From Macrotis lagotis (Eukaryota > Chordata > Mammalia > Peramelemorphia > Peramelidae): DNA of 64,000 nucleotides. The notes beneath the pieces were generated by a model. The model saw only the letters and a program-made list of their open reading frames with translations, ran no database searches and was not told the DNA's origin. Made by a program: the position numbers and the translations under genes. Where the stretch lies: positions 565,814,959 through 565,878,958 of the forward strand of contig NC_133666.1 of assembly GCF_037893015.1 (NCBI RefSeq), read 5' to 3'. This document shows, in pieces, positions 44,506 to 56,689 of this stretch. How positions within the stretch are numbered: the first letter of the stretch is position 1; the number at the start of each line of letters is the position of its first letter.

Positions 44506-44835
44506 GACATTCAATCCAAACCCTAACTGAAAAAGGCCCACATCAGATATTTGTTGAATGAACAAATTCATTTGCTTAATATCTCTTCCTTTAAGTTAGT
44601 TTCTTTCCCCTACAAGTGAATTTTCTTCCCTCTCTTCCCTGGCTAACCAAATTCTACTCATTATGCAGTTTTCAAGTATCACATTTTCTATTCAATTTAC
44701 TAAAAGATCCAGTCTTTTCTACATGTTTTGTGAAGCATTTTCTAGGGGAAGATCTTTGATCTGACAATGATTTCAGTTTGGGATCTTGTGTGTAGAGATC
44801 TTTTAGTTTCTTTCAGTTTGGCCATATTTTAACTT

Positions 44836-45062
44836 TGTTGTTCCTTCATTTCAGTTGTGTCTGACTCTTCATGATCCCTTTTGGAGTTTTCTTGCCAAGT
44901 TACTAGAGTGGTTTGCCATTTCCTTCTCTAGTTTTTTTTTAAGAGATGAAGTAAACAGGGTGAAGTAACTTGCCCAGGATCATACAGCTGGTTAATGTCT
45001 GAGGCTACATTTGAACTCATGAATATGACTCTTCCTAACTTCAGGTCATTCACACTCCTCTT
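44836..45062 (-). mobile_element. RTE/CORE-type tRNA SINE (MAR1-like)
   Basis: Antisense: 'ttgttccttcatttcagttg', 'tgtctgactcttcatgatcc', 'tggtttgccatttccttctc', 'agtaacttgcccaggatcat' and 'tttgaactcatgaatatgac'. Confidence 0.85.
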
Positions 45063-47085
45063 AAGTTTTATGACTTCAAGAAATGAGGTTAGGTTTGTTC
45101 TATTCAGTTCTAAGTGCAGGAAGTGTAGTCTGGCTCTTGATCTTGGGGAACTTGGAACACATGATTCTAGGTTAGATGTTATAATTAACAGGGAAGAACT
45201 GAGAAGCCAAATTGTTGGGACAAAGCAAATTGGGTTGGGGTGATGGGAAGGAACATTGAACTTGGTGGAAATAGTGGTGTCAGAACTAAACTGAATGGAG
45301 AATCTAATCTTCTCCCAAGAGATTGAGCTGACATGGAGAGGAGGGAGGAGGATTACACTTCATACGTTGGAGAGAAAAGTTTGTGTTTCCTTCAAAAATA
45401 TACCTTCAAAAATGACTGTTCCTTTGTTAAAAAAAACTAATGTAATATAAATGGCTGAACACAACTGGGGTCTTGGAAACCTTAAATTGGGGGAACACAA
45501 TCAACTGGGGCCTGAACTAAAGTAGAGATGAAAGACTCTTTCCAACTTCCTAACATTACCAGAGACCCCTGGAGGAAAGGGAAATATAGCACACTAGTTT
45601 TTAGCCATGGTAGGCCAGATAATAATTGCTACATGTGCATCTTTATTTTATATTCTCCTGGTGGAATTCTTAAATTTATTGTTTGACTGGTTGGAACTTG
45701 ATATGACTTGGAGAGAAGAAATCTTCATGTGAGTAAATTATTATTCAGTGAATAATTCTATCCTCAAAATTGACTAAGAAGCATCTCCCCCAAAGTGGAG
45801 CATGAAAGAGACATGAAGTTATTCCAAGGAGACCACCCCGGTGAGAAAAGAAAAGTTCATTCAAATGGAGTACTTCAGCAATGGAGACAGGGTTTCCTGA
45901 GGTTTGATTTCTATGAGTGAATACCGGATTTACTGGAAGAGCCCCTCCTGTTGGTTTGGCCAAATTCAAATACAAACTTGTAATGTTCTCCCACAAATAC
46001 ATCACAGGAACATTGTGTTGGTCAGCCCTGTTTGGTCATCCTCCAATGTGAAGTTCTAATTACCCACCCCTTAAATTACTCTTTCTTGCTGATTCTCCTA
46101 TCTCCTCCCCAAATTTCAGACACCCTTCCTATGTGAAGGCCTGAAAAAGTCAGCAGGAGATGAAAACGAGCAAAGCCCAACCTAATGACAGGGCTTTTTG
46201 CATTCCAGCAAATGTATGAATCACTGGATTCCAATGAGGCCCCAGAGCAAATCACACTAATAAGGTTTTGCCCCAACTCTCAGCTACAGACACGTGAACA
46301 GCTGTTTTGGGCCTCTTTTGCAGTAATAAAATCTTCACTCATCACTCCAACGACTTTAAACAGAAGGCAAACTTTTCAGCTCTGCTTTCAATACGAAAGG
46401 GAAACTGTAATCAGACTTGCCTCTGGCTATCAGGTTCTAATAAACAGCTTGAGATGAAGCTGATAATTCTGCTTCACTGAGAAAAGGGGCTGGGTTGGAG
46501 TTTGGAAAGTTGCTCTTGGAGAAGAATTTTCAAGCATTTTCCCTCTTCAGAATCCTCATAATTAGATTTTGAGGTAGGTCTACTATGGTGGGGTTATTAT
46601 TGTATTTTTAAATTCCAAGACCTTTCTACTTGCAAGGGACATATTTAACTGCTCTGTAGAGAGCAGAAGCCAGAAAACAAGAATGTCTTTTTGAGGAAAA
46701 AGTCCTTGCTGCTTCCAGTTGTGCCAGCAATGCTCCCTTGGGTTACAAACCCTCAGGCTGTTTGGAGTTTGAAGCTTCATAAAGGGTAGCACAGTATATA
46801 GTGAGGGGTCTAATCCAGTTAAAATGCTTTCAAAGCAGCACTTTCCACAGAACTGATTCTATCATCCCTATGCAACCGCACTTATTTATTCTGAACTTAA
46901 AGGAGAATGCTAACACATGCCCCTGAATTCTCTTTTCAGGACAAAAATTCCAGTAGGTTTCCATTCCATGCTAATGCTTAGTAATCCAAAAGCATAGGAG
47001 GGTTAGAGATGTGAATTATGTGTTTGCTGTGGAAGCAAAGGACTTATGGTGACTGGCAAAGTTGGAGTTTTTTCCTCCCTTTACA
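45063..47085. other. 2-kb repeat-free island, candidate regulatory DNA
   Basis: The longest stretch without any recognised repeat. 46080-46460 is compositionally balanced and dense in recognisable binding cores: TEAD-like cattcca (46201-46207), E-boxes cacgtg (46291-46296) and cagctg (46299-46304), and a posterior-HOX/CDX-like gtaataaaa (46323-46331). Open frames here (longest 90 codons) show no domain. Function is inferred only. Confidence 0.4.
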
Positions 47086-47136
47086 GGAGCAGATAGACGC
47101 ACTTTTAAAAACAAATTGTTTTTTTATTTTTTAATT

Positions 47137-47273
47137 AAGGAAGTGGGGTTAAGTGACTTGCCCAAGGTCACAATTATTATTATTATTATATTAAGCATCT
47201 GAGGTCGGATTTGAACTCAGGTACTCCTGACTCCTGGACTGATGCTCTATCTGGTGCGCCACCTAGCTGTCCC
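47137..47273 (-). mobile_element. tRNA-derived L1-dependent SINE (WSINE1/SINE1-like)
   Basis: Antisense: 'gtggggttaagtgacttgcc', 'ttgaactcaggtactcctga', 'tgctctatctggtgcgccac' and 'ctagctgtccc'. A short (ATT)n replaces the usual 'aggtaattattaag' block. Possible duplication aaattgt at about 47105 and 47281. Confidence 0.85.
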
Positions 47274-47502
47274 TAGAGAGAAATTGTAAAGCCTTCTGAG
47301 TAAACAAAAGGAAGGAATAATGATTTCTACACATAAGACTCCCAAAGTGAAATTATTGTCAGATCAAAGATCTGCCCCAATGTAGAAAGCAGGTTGTTCC
47401 TCAATAACTGGGGGCATCAAATCATAAGGTTTTAATTATTTGTATTTTGAAGACTTTGTCCTAATATCTAGCAATAAAGAATTTATAGTTGTCAAGGACT
47501 TT

Positions 47503-47745
47503 GGGGCAATTAGGTGGCAAAATGGATGGAGTGTTAGACCAAGAGTCCAGAAGATCCATCTTCCTGAGTTCAAATATGACTTCAGACCCTTCCCAGTCAA
47601 ACCCTGAGCAAGTCACTTAATCCCATTTGCCTTTGTTTCCTCATGAGCTAGAGAAAGGAATAACAAACCATTCCAATATTTTTGCCAAGATAACCCCAAA
47701 TAGGGTCATAGAGTCAAATACAGTTAAAAAAAGGACTATACAACC
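47503..47745 (+). mobile_element. RTE/CORE-type tRNA SINE (MAR1-like), full length
   Basis: Sense: head 'ggggcaattaggtggcaaaa', 'cttcctgagttcaaatatga', 'ctgagcaagtcacttaatcc', 'catgagctagagaaaggaat', 'atttttgccaagataacccc' and 'tagagtcaaatacagttaaa'. Confidence 0.88.
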
Positions 47746-47784
47746 AAAGGACTTTTAACAAAGTCCTTTCTATTGGATAGAAGA

Positions 47785-47945
47785 CTGAAAGGGTCATTTA
47801 ACCCTTTAGCTTTATAGAGAAGAAACTGAGACTCAGAGACATTAAATGCCTTTCTTTAGACCTATGAAGGAATGTCAGCAACAAAATTCAAACCTAAATT
47901 CTCTGACCTTAAAGTCATCACTCTTGCTTCTATATCACATTGATT
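47785..47945 (-). mobile_element. MIR-like SINE
   Basis: Antisense: 'ctttatagagaagaaactga', 'gactcagagacattaaatgc' and 'caaaattcaaacctaaattc', ending with 'tcttgcttctatatcacatt' (head end). Confidence 0.65.
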
Positions 47946-48079
47946 CTCTTAAGTATACATGAATGGGAGGGTTGTTATGTTTATTATAATAATAAAAAAG
48001 AAAAACCAATGAGAACTGTTAATTGTCCTTTAACCCACTTTCTCTGTAACTGCAAGTACTTGGTATTTATTAAGCACAA

Positions 48080-48455
48080 ACTCTTTAGCCTGACAATCAA
48101 GACTCTACTGAATTATGATTCAAATTTACCTTTACAATGTAACCTATGATCCAGACAGACTGGAGTTCTGTTTTGTCCCTGAGTAGGCTGACTAGATCTA
48201 ACTCCCATATTTGATTTTCCCCAGGGTTACATAGGCAAAAATGACAACAGACTGAACTAGGTCCTCTCACACCAAATTCTGTGCTCTTTCCCATACACTT
48301 CATTATTAACTAAGTTTCTTACACCAGAAATTGTGTCAGTTCTGTCCATTAATGCAAACTTCTTAAAAGCAGGAGCCATGCTTTTGAAACCCCACAAGTG
48401 CTTTGCACATTACCATACTTAAGAAATGAAAGATAAATAAATGAATTTTCTCTTC
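48080..48455 (+). mobile_element. L2 LINE 3' part (old)
   Basis: 'ttagcctgacaatcaagact' and 'caaatttacctttacaatgt' recall L2 ORF2 C-terminal text; 'cttcttaaaagcaggagcca' and 'caagtgctttgcacattacc' recall the tail. Identity is low. Confidence 0.45.
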
Positions 48456-49479
48456 TTTCTTCAGGGGCAGTATTAGAAAGATTTTTGTTTTCTTTCTAAC
48501 CATAGTCTGAACTCAAGCCTTCAATCTGTTTTTATGTCTGTAAATAAAAAGAGCCCCTCTGTATTGGGTAGGTGTTCTCTTGCATTTTTTTTACCCACAC
48601 TTGCTTTTTTACACACAATAAAGCAAAGTTAATTAACCTAAGCCATGAAACTAGCTTTTCTTGGCCAAGAAATGGTATCAGATTAGTGAGAGAATATCTA
48701 AGATATTCTTACAGAAACTGAATATGCTCATCCAGGCAGACTTAAAAGGAAACCCATGAGCAATTTTTCTAAACCCCCAACCCTTAGTTAGATGAGAGAG
48801 ATTGTCTAGACACTGTAATTCAGGAATCCATCCTTCTATCCAGAGAAGAGAGGTTTCTTCAGCATGAATTGGCATGAAGATTGCCTCATGAGTAACACAA
48901 CTGGAGACTACAGAGATTCAGCCTTCTATCCAGTAGAAAGGCATTTCCTGAGCATCATGTCCCCTGCAGATAGAAGAAACTTACCCACATATCCTCTGAA
49001 GACTGAACAGTGTTAGAGTACTGAAGTCATGACCTTGGAAATGAGGGATCAGTATATAACTGCCATGGCACCACCTGTTATAACAATTATTCTTTAGGCA
49101 ATGTATGTCTAGAGAGTCCAAAATTGACCATCAAGTAACTCTAAATTGTGTTTCTCTTTTGAGACATATCCAAACCACATGGTGGTAATATGCACCTGCA
49201 TATGGGATTTGAGGACTTGTGAAATATCGAGGGAGAGAATAATTCCTTGAAATTTCAGGATATCTCTCTGAAATAAGCCTAGAGAAATCAAGTAACTTGC
49301 CAATAGTCATGAAAGTAGTAAATTTGGAAGTTAAGATGGTATCAATTAACTAAGTTTATATATAATTATGTGATTGAGGACTTTGAAATGATGCTGACTC
49401 TTAGAAAGCCAAATTTAAATCTGTCTTTCTGTTCCTTCTCTCCTTTGTTCCAAGTGTTCTCTGGGGCCAGATAGAACAA
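48456..49479. other. No repeat named; contains a short internal duplication
   Basis: 48818-48866 and 48915-48956 share 'ccttctatccag', 'agaa' and 'ttcYtNagcat' in order, an imperfect direct repeat of about 45 bp spaced 95 bp apart. Otherwise unremarkable. Confidence 0.45.
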
Positions 49480-49925
49480 AGGAATCCCTCTTTCTTAGGA
49501 CAAACCTTTAAATACTTGAAGAAAGCTATGATACCCTACCCTTCTAAAACTTCTCTAGGATAACCATTCTTGCATCCTGCAATTGTCTTCATGTGCTATG
49601 ACCTTGAGATCCTTTCTCATAGTGGTTGTCCTCTGGATTTCTCCAGCTTAATTTTGCCTTATCACCCCAAACTAATCACAATATCCTAAATGTTGTCTGA
49701 CCAAGATAGGGTCCAATAGGATTATCACTTCTCTCCTTCTGGGAAGCAAACATCTCAATATAGTCTAACATTGTATTCCTCTTTTTTTTTGGCTATCACA
49801 TGGTTGAGTCTTATTGAGTTTGTAGTCAGATAAATCTTTTTCATAAGAGCTATTTGTAGTCTAACCACACCTCTCTATCTTGTATGTATTAAATTGATTT
49901 TCTGTACTCAAATATATTATCTCAT
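49480..49925 (-). mobile_element. L3/CR1-type LINE, antisense
   Basis: Antisense CR1 3' region in full order: 'aaatacttgaagaaagctat', 'gttgtcctctggatttctcc', 'atgttgtctgaccaagatag', 'ctatcacatggttgagtctt' and 'atcttgtatgtattaaattg'. This order is well known from mammalian L3 and avian CR1 copies. Confidence 0.8.
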
Positions 49926-50505
49926 CTACTCCCCCCAAAACTCTGGTGTTTTTATTTATTTTACAAATATTGTTATCACAAACAACCTGTTCAGAGGTTT
50001 TGTTTGGGGTTTTTTTTTTTTTGGTCTCCTTCTCTGCAAGAGAAAGGGAATGTTTTCATTGAAAGACTATTTGACATTCTGAAGTTCTTTATCCCCTAAC
50101 TATGGAGGTTCATTTGCCATTTTTAAAGGAACATTGGACTAAGGAGACCAAAGATGCAATATGATCTTCCAGGGATATGTTGTTTTTTCAAATATGACAT
50201 CTTATTGGAATGGAGAGAATCCTGACTCTTAAAAAACATTAATGTAACCCCTGCAAGTTTGTAATGTAATCCCTGTTAATTACTTCAAAAAGTTTGGATA
50301 ATAGCCTTATTTTCCATGCCATACTTTATCCATCCCAAAGAATATAAATATTTCAAGGAATTGGATTGGGACACTTCACTTGGAAATGAGCAAGCATTTT
50401 TTGCCTCCATGGAGAGGGAAATGTACTCACAGCCATCATAGATGCCACTGGAGTGGAGAAGGGGAGAGACATCCTCTCCCAGATAATCTTCAAGGCTAAG
50501 GGAGA
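49926..50505. other. No recognised feature
   Basis: Includes a T/G homopolymer stretch at 50007-50022; no repeat family or gene recognised. Confidence 0.35.
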
Positions 50506-50657
50506 AGGTAGCTAAGTGGTGCAGTGGATAGAGCACTGGCCCTGGAGTCAGGAGGACTTGAGTTCAAATTCAGCCTCAGACACTTAATAATTACTTAGCT
50601 GGGTGACCTTGGACAAGTCACTTAACCCCATTGCCTTGCAAAAAAACCCCAAAATGA
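50506..50657 (+). mobile_element. tRNA-derived L1-dependent SINE (WSINE1/SINE1-like)
   Basis: 'ggtagctaagtggtgcagtg', 'gagcactggccctggagtca', 'gagttcaaattcagcctcag', 'aagtcacttaaccccattgc' and 'cttgcaaaaaaacccc'. The perfect 10-bp duplication ctaagggaga lies at 50496-50505 and 50658-50667. Confidence 0.95.
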
Positions 50658-50667
50658 CTAAGGGAGA

Positions 50668-52349
50668 GTTGACATTGGCATTCCCTAGCAGAGACTTCCT
50701 CCAATGAAATGTGAACTGAGTCTTCTTGGCTCAGTTGCCATTCATCTTTGGTACAGTCTCCTGTCAGGCAGACCCAGTATTAACTAGAACTCTAGTCCTG
50801 CATACCCTTTAATAAGAGTCTAGAGCACTTGTAACTTTCCCCATGGACCCCCCAAAACATATGCCAACTCCATGAGAAGTGCTCCAGTCTAATCCTTGCT
50901 TTAGAATTGCTTTGTACTTTTTAATTCCCTGTTTTTTTTTTGAGGAGAGAAAATATTCCTTTGACAAGGGAAGTTGCCTTAGTCCTCTGAGTCAGACATG
51001 ATGCCCATATGGAAGGAAGAGTGAGAGATGGTGAGAGAAGTGTAATATAATTAGAGATAGCTGGTAGAGATAATGGGAGCAGGATGTAATCAAAGAAACA
51101 AGCCACAAAATCGGTCTCAGAGCTAAAAGGATAGCAGAGGAGATCTGTGTAGCTACTAATTATATATGAAAGTGACTTAGCAGCCTGGTCAATGTTTGGG
51201 AGCCCTCAAAAGCAACAGTACTGGTGTTTTCTGGGTCAGCTTTTTACCTGAATTTATCATGGGAATTCTTCACTGTTACTCTAGAGACACTTTGTTTCCT
51301 GCTTTTGTTTCTTGTTTCTTTGTTTTCTGGATTGCTGCTTCATCACTCTGTGTCTCTAGATCATCTTTTTCAGTCTTTATTATCTTCTTTCAAGAAGGCT
51401 CCAAGGGACCCTACCTCTCAAAGTGTAACAAATACAATTCCTAAAATAAGTTTCCTATAGTGTTGACTTTATTCCATTTGAGATAGGGGAAGGAAAAAGA
51501 ATTGGGGGAGTGAGGAGGAAGTAGGAATTGGCAATCTGGATCTCAAATGGGACAGTAAAGTGATGAATAAAAGGATTGCATGCATGTTGCAATAGCTCAA
51601 AGAACTCTTACAGAAATCATACAGCACTCTTCTCTGTGTGGGCTCTACAGCATGAACAGGATATAGTATAGTATAGGGTGGGCAAAGCATTTACTGGCTT
51701 TTTTTTGTATGATCAGGTCTGTTCATTTAAAGAGAATTATTACAGATCTGGTGGAGGCCAAAGAAGAACACATGAATGTTTCTCATTTTTAGAATTGTAG
51801 CTCTTGCCTCTTTGAAAACTTCCAATTTCTCAAGACTGCATCAAATTACTAAACCATAGCAAGACTCTCATTCTAATCCTTTTCATGGCTCCTAACATAA
51901 CTGGCCTAAGTTCTTTCTAAGCTCTTCCACTTTCTACAATCAGCCCAAAGCTACTTTCACCCACTCCTCTAATTTTTTTTGTTGTTGTCTACATGAATGT
52001 TTTCCAGAGCTTTAACCACAGTTGCATAAATATTTTTCCTATTATGAGCCTGAAGCTGACTGTAGGGAAATAAGCTAATTCAGTAAGCCTAATTCTCTTT
52101 CACTGTAACCATAGTCAAGCTCCCAAATAGATCCCAAAGGGAACTTCATTTTAATAGGAAAATTTTCAGTCACCCTAGTACAAACTTCACTAAGCAAAAT
52201 TATCAAGGGCCAAGGGAAAATTCACTGCCATTCATCTGGTTTTAACCTTTTCTTAAAATGAAGTTGTGTATATCTTTGAACAAATTAACGATTACATCTG
52301 GGAAAGGCCCATTGAGATTTCTCTAGACCAAAATGTAGTGAGGAAAATT
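50668..52349. other. Repeat-poor region, no gene seen
   Basis: About 1.7 kb. A few open frames near 51200-51460 (two overlapping, about 80 codons, hydrophobic) lack a recognisable domain. 51780-52000 is pyrimidine-rich and might be a very old LINE scrap. Nothing supported. Confidence 0.35.
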
Positions 52350-52358
52350 CAGGACCTA

Positions 52359-52498
52359 TTTTTTTTTTAGTTTTTGCAAGGCAGTGGGGTTAAGTGGCTT
52401 GCCTGAGGCCATACAGCTAGGTAATTATTAAGTGTCTGAGGCTGGATCTGAAATCAGGTACTCTTGACTCCAGGGCCGGTGCTCTATCCACTCTATCC
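52359..52498 (-). mobile_element. tRNA-derived L1-dependent SINE (WSINE1/SINE1-like)
   Basis: Antisense: 'tagtttttgcaaggcagtgg', 'gttaagtggcttgcctgagg', 'catacagctaggtaattatt' and 'ccggtgctctatccactcta'. The 9-bp duplication caggaccta lies at 52350-52358 and 52499-52507. The head is slightly 5'-truncated. Confidence 0.92.
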
Positions 52499-52764
52499 CA
52501 GGACCTAATTTTTAAAGGAGGTGTTGTGTAGTAAAATATATCATTTGTCACTTCAAAGATAATTTTTTTCTTAAGACCCCAGTTATGCTCATTAGAAACT
52601 TTTAATTAACTTCACAAAAATCTACCATTCCCCTTAAAAATCAGTGTTGTATATTATTTTTCTTCTTTTCTCTTGGAGAAGCATTTTGAGTTACCAGGGC
52701 TCTGGCCAGGGATACACATCTGCCTTCTTGGTCAGTCAATGAAGCAATCAGAAATACAATGCAA

Positions 52765-52900
52765 TTCAACATTTATTAGATGCCTTTTATGTGCAGAGGA
52801 CTCTGCTAGATGTTGAGGAAAGATACAAAGGTTAAATAAAATAGTCTGCCCTCAAGAATCTTATAGGCCAGTTACCAATACAAATTGCTATAACATTTAT
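52765..52900 (-). mobile_element. L2 LINE 3' tail, antisense
   Basis: 'caacatttattagatgcctt', 'ttatgtgcagaggactctgc', 'tagatgttgaggaaagatac' and 'ctgccctcaagaatcttata' follow the antisense L2 tail order. Confidence 0.7.
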
Positions 52901-52999
52901 TTTTATATGATAGGGTTTCTAATTTTGTTGCTCCATTGTCTTGGAGTGGGTGACCAATGCACTTTCTAATTTAGATCAAGGGTCTAATAGTCTTGGAAG

Positions 53000-53835
53000 T
53001 GGTAGCATGATTTAGTGGATTTGGAATTGGAACACCTGTGTTCAGGTCCTGGTTTTATTCTGATATTGAGACTACTATTGGGGCAAGTTACTAGGGAGGA
53101 GCAGCCTGAGGCTAAGGAGGCCTGGAGCCACCCATTATTCTTTGGGCTCTCTTAAGAGCCTCAGGGAGCAGCTTCAGAGCTAGTGTTGGTAATTTTAGAG
53201 TGTGGGACCTGACCTGGATGAAGTGAGGGAAGAAATTTGGATGGAGAGCTGGCATTTATATTTGAGTGTTTTGGAGTTCATGGGTCAGTCAGAAAAAGAA
53301 TCATCTAGTAATGATATGGAATAAAGGAGCCAGTATATAATAGAGAGAAGTCCAATCATAGGATATTGGAAAGAGTATGTAAATGAGGAGAGCAGTCAGC
53401 AAAAGTGTCTGGGGGAGAGAGTGAATGAGAAGCTATATTATCTATAGGGGTAGGGAGAGGGTCTAGTTCTTATTCATTTGAACTGCTTGTCAACAGAATA
53501 AACTGTGGTGAGAAGCTGTTAATCAGACTATGTTGTTATGCAACATCTTAAAATAGAGCATTTTAAGTTTCTTCTAGACTGCTTGTGGAACAATGTTTGA
53601 AGCTTGAAGTGAGGAGGAAGAAGACCTAGTACCTAGGGGCATTCAAGAATGCTAGTAAGTTTTGTGATGGCTATCTAAATATAACCAAGCCACTTCAATT
53701 TTCTAGACTTCTTTCCTCATCTGTAAAATGGGAATGATAATAATACATATACTCCCATCTATTTCACAGGGTTGTAAGGCAAAGTACTTTGTAAACTGTA
53801 AAACCCTATATAAATGTGAGCTATTAGTAAATCCT
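53000..53835 (+). mobile_element. MIR SINE apparently split by a 0.6-kb insert
   Basis: Head half at 53000-53092 ('agcatgatttagtggatttg', 'gtgttcaggtcctggtttta', 'tggggcaagttac'). Core and 3' half at 53684-53835 ('ctttcctcatctgtaaaatg', 'atttcacagggttgtaaggc', 'taaatgtgagctattagtaa'). The halves are complementary parts of one MIR. Confidence 0.6.
53093..53683. other. Unclassified 0.6-kb insertion
   Basis: Lies between two collinear MIR halves. It is GC-richer at its left end and purine-rich in the middle, and has no ORF and no A-tail. 'caagttact' and 'caagccact' at its edges could be a 9-bp duplication with two mismatches. Family unknown; might be a terminal repeat of an old LTR element or a non-autonomous DNA transposon. 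Confidence 0.4.
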
Positions 53836-54275
53836 TGAAATCCCCTTTTGACGCCTGGAAGTCATTTTTCAATTAGACTTTTTCCTTTTCCTGTGTTGAT
53901 TAACTGGCAGGGTTTATAAGCTCCCTCCATTCAGAATGATTAACTATTAAATTAGAAAAAGAAAATAAAGAAACCATGCACCATGTCTAATCCATTTCAG
54001 ATGACAGTCTGCCATCCTAAAACACTGTTTGTTAGCATGAACAAGCAAGGGAGACTGATGAAATAGGAGCATTTGCCACAGTATATTGAGTCAAGAGTCC
54101 ATAGAAGGCTCTTGATGAATATTATTCATATATAGAAATATATATTGAACTCTAATATTGTTAGAAAAATGAGTTGCTACTCATTATAAGAATCAGAAGT
54201 CAGAGTAATTTTATACAAAACTAAGTTAATTAAAATGTGGACTATTTGAGGACAATAGGAGTAGAGACTCTCCCA
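53836..54275. other. No recognised feature
   Basis: AT-rich sequence with no repeat or ORF named. Confidence 0.3.
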
Positions 54276-54512
54276 GGACAACTAGTTGGTACAGCTGAGA
54301 GTCAGGAAGACCTTAGTTTAAATCTGACCTCAGATGATTACTAGTTGTATTACCCTGGGCAAGTCACTTAACCCTGTGTCATAGTTTTCTCATCTGGAAA
54401 ATGAACTGGAGAAGACAATGGCAAACCACCCCAGTATCTTTGCCAAGAAAACCCTAAATGGGGTTGCTAAGAGTCAAACAATCCTGAAATGATTGTTTGA
54501 AATGAACACCAA
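54276..54512 (+). mobile_element. RTE/CORE-type tRNA SINE (MAR1-like)
   Basis: Sense: 'gagagtcaggaagaccttag', 'ttaccctgggcaagtcactt', 'tcatctggaaaatgaactgg', 'aatggcaaaccaccccagta', 'ctttgccaagaaaaccctaa' and 'gctaagagtcaaacaatcct'. The head is partly lost. Confidence 0.88.
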
Positions 54513-54854
54513 GAAAAACAGAATTACAGACTAGACTTATTGGCATACAGATTTTCTGTTTTAGGGTATTTCCTCTACCAACTATAGATCAGCACCTATA
54601 ACTTAAAGTTATATAGGGTTGCCTAGAACAGCAAACTCAAATAGAAAGAAATCAGTAAATTGTACATAGGAATCCTAATAGGCTACACACTGACTTAGAA
54701 AAACCACACTTGTTTATAAATTTCTTTTTTTTTTAAATGAATACATCAACACATTAAAATTAGATTGGAAATCCCTTTTTAACTGGGTTCCAGACACATT
54801 TGGGAGCACTGTAGGATGCATGTAGTTAGATGGCAGGCATATTTCAACTCTGGC
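54513..54854. other. No recognised feature
   Basis: AT-rich sequence with a T-run at 54723-54735; nothing recognised. Confidence 0.3.
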
Positions 54855-54975
54855 CTAGAGTAATAAGAGATGACGTGATTTGTTGGAGGTCTTAATAGCT
54901 AGCACAACAGGGGCAGGACTTAAACTTGGATCTTTCCAACTTTGAGGCACCTCTTTCCCCTACCTCATCTGCCTT
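54855..54975 (-). mobile_element. MIR-like SINE fragment
   Basis: 'gatgacgtgatttgttggag', 'gtcttaatagctagcacaac' and 'gggcaggacttaaacttgga' give the antisense head half of a MIR. Confidence 0.55.
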
Positions 54976-55195
54976 TCTGGAAGTGGGCATAGAATGGGAT
55001 GTGATATGATATGAAGAGATATAGTAATGAAACCTCCTAAACTCAACGAGTGAAAGCACCCTACAAATTAACTTTCATAGTAATATTTCCTCACCATGCT
55101 TCGTAATGCTGTTGACATCAAATAACACATGAGTTTATATTTGTTATTTCCTTCCTTGTTAGCCTAGAACCCATGCTGTCAAAATATACTCACAT

Positions 55196-55272
55196 ATTCC
55201 TCTCTCTTTTTTTCTCTCTCTCTCTTTCTCTGTGTTTGTGTGTTTTCTGTGTATGTTTCTTTCTCTTTCATA

Positions 55273-55309
<37 letters not shown>

Positions 55310-55310
55310 A
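55196..55310. repeat. TC/TG-rich tract and (CA)n microsatellite
   Basis: Pyrimidine-rich (TC)n at 55199-55231, then TG-rich to 55260, then about 17 CA units at 55273-55306. Confidence 0.92.
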
Positions 55311-56689
55311 GACACATATCATCATTTTTCTAGCTACCATGGTTATGAAAACCACCATCATCATTTCTACTAAAGCAATGAGAATTTGGCAACTTCTTGT
55401 GATGTTGTGAATGTTGTGATATACTAATAGGAAAATAATATTTAAAAGACTTTTATACCTCAGAAGTTCATAAAAATTCCAATAAATACTGTTATATTAT
55501 ACAACTATATAGAAATCAGCATCCCCACCCCACCCCACACACTCCCAATGTCCATTCCCATCCTGGTCCTTTTGTATTGATTGATTAAGTGTAGAGCTGA
55601 AGAAAGCCTTTATAGACTTAACTGAGAGGAAGGAGATCATACTACTGATGTTCCTTTAGTTTTTCCTTGGCTTTTTATGTATAAATCTTAAGGACTTTCA
55701 CATAGACTAGCTCATTTTAAATTATGCTGTAATGGAAGCTTAGAGCTGTTTTCTCATTAAAAGACTCCTGGACAAAGCACAAATTAAATTGATCAAGTTT
55801 GTGATTACTGGTCTTGACTTCTCTTTGATTCTATAGTTGAATTAACTCCTTTTTCAGGTAATATTTGAGGGAAGAAATGAAGAGAAGAAAATGTGTCCTT
55901 TGTCAGGATGAGGCTCTATATATGATATACCTAGACATAATTTAACTTCATGTGATGTATAAATGCTAGATTTTAACCCCTCTAGTTTTACTTTGGTGAA
56001 GAAAAAAGAATGCTTTTCTAAACATCTATAGCTCATATTGCAAAGAAGTATGCTTAAGAACGACAGAATATTGTTTCTTTACAGAAATATTTGATGCTTT
56101 TTCAATGGTAATTGAAAAAGTTCTCATTTAATGGATTGGAAATGTCCAGTTACAGAGGCATCCTAAGTCCTTGGTCTCCATTAGAGGAAAGGACACAAGT
56201 CACCTTGTGAGACATCTTTCTGAACAGTAGCATGATTATCTTGTAAGGCCACATAAACTGATCATTTCCATTTAAAATCTTCTAATTGGAATTTAGAAAG
56301 GAGTGGACAATCATTGTGTTCCTAAAACACTTACAATATGTGCTTTCCATAAACTTGCCAAGTCCCATAAGCTCACTTCCCTAACCCAAGCATTTATGCC
56401 TGTCATCACTGAAGAACCCAAGTAACCACAAGAACCTCACTAGGAATGATTTCACATCATGCTTTTTGTCAACCCAGTTTGAGAATCAGAGCTAAATGTA
56501 TATGTGTTCTAGAATTGTTGTTTTTTTAAATAGATTATCAGCATAAACTACTGGAATTTAAAATGTAAAACTGCCACTCTTCAGACTCTCAGAGTTTTCT
56601 CCAAAAGTAGGTCACAAACTCATTTAGGTTGCACTAAAAATTGGAATTTTTTTTTCAGTTTTAGTGGGCCTCTATATCTGCATAACTCA
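55311..56689. other. Repeat-poor region, no gene seen
   Basis: About 1.4 kb without a named repeat or a plausible ORF. Confidence 0.35.
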
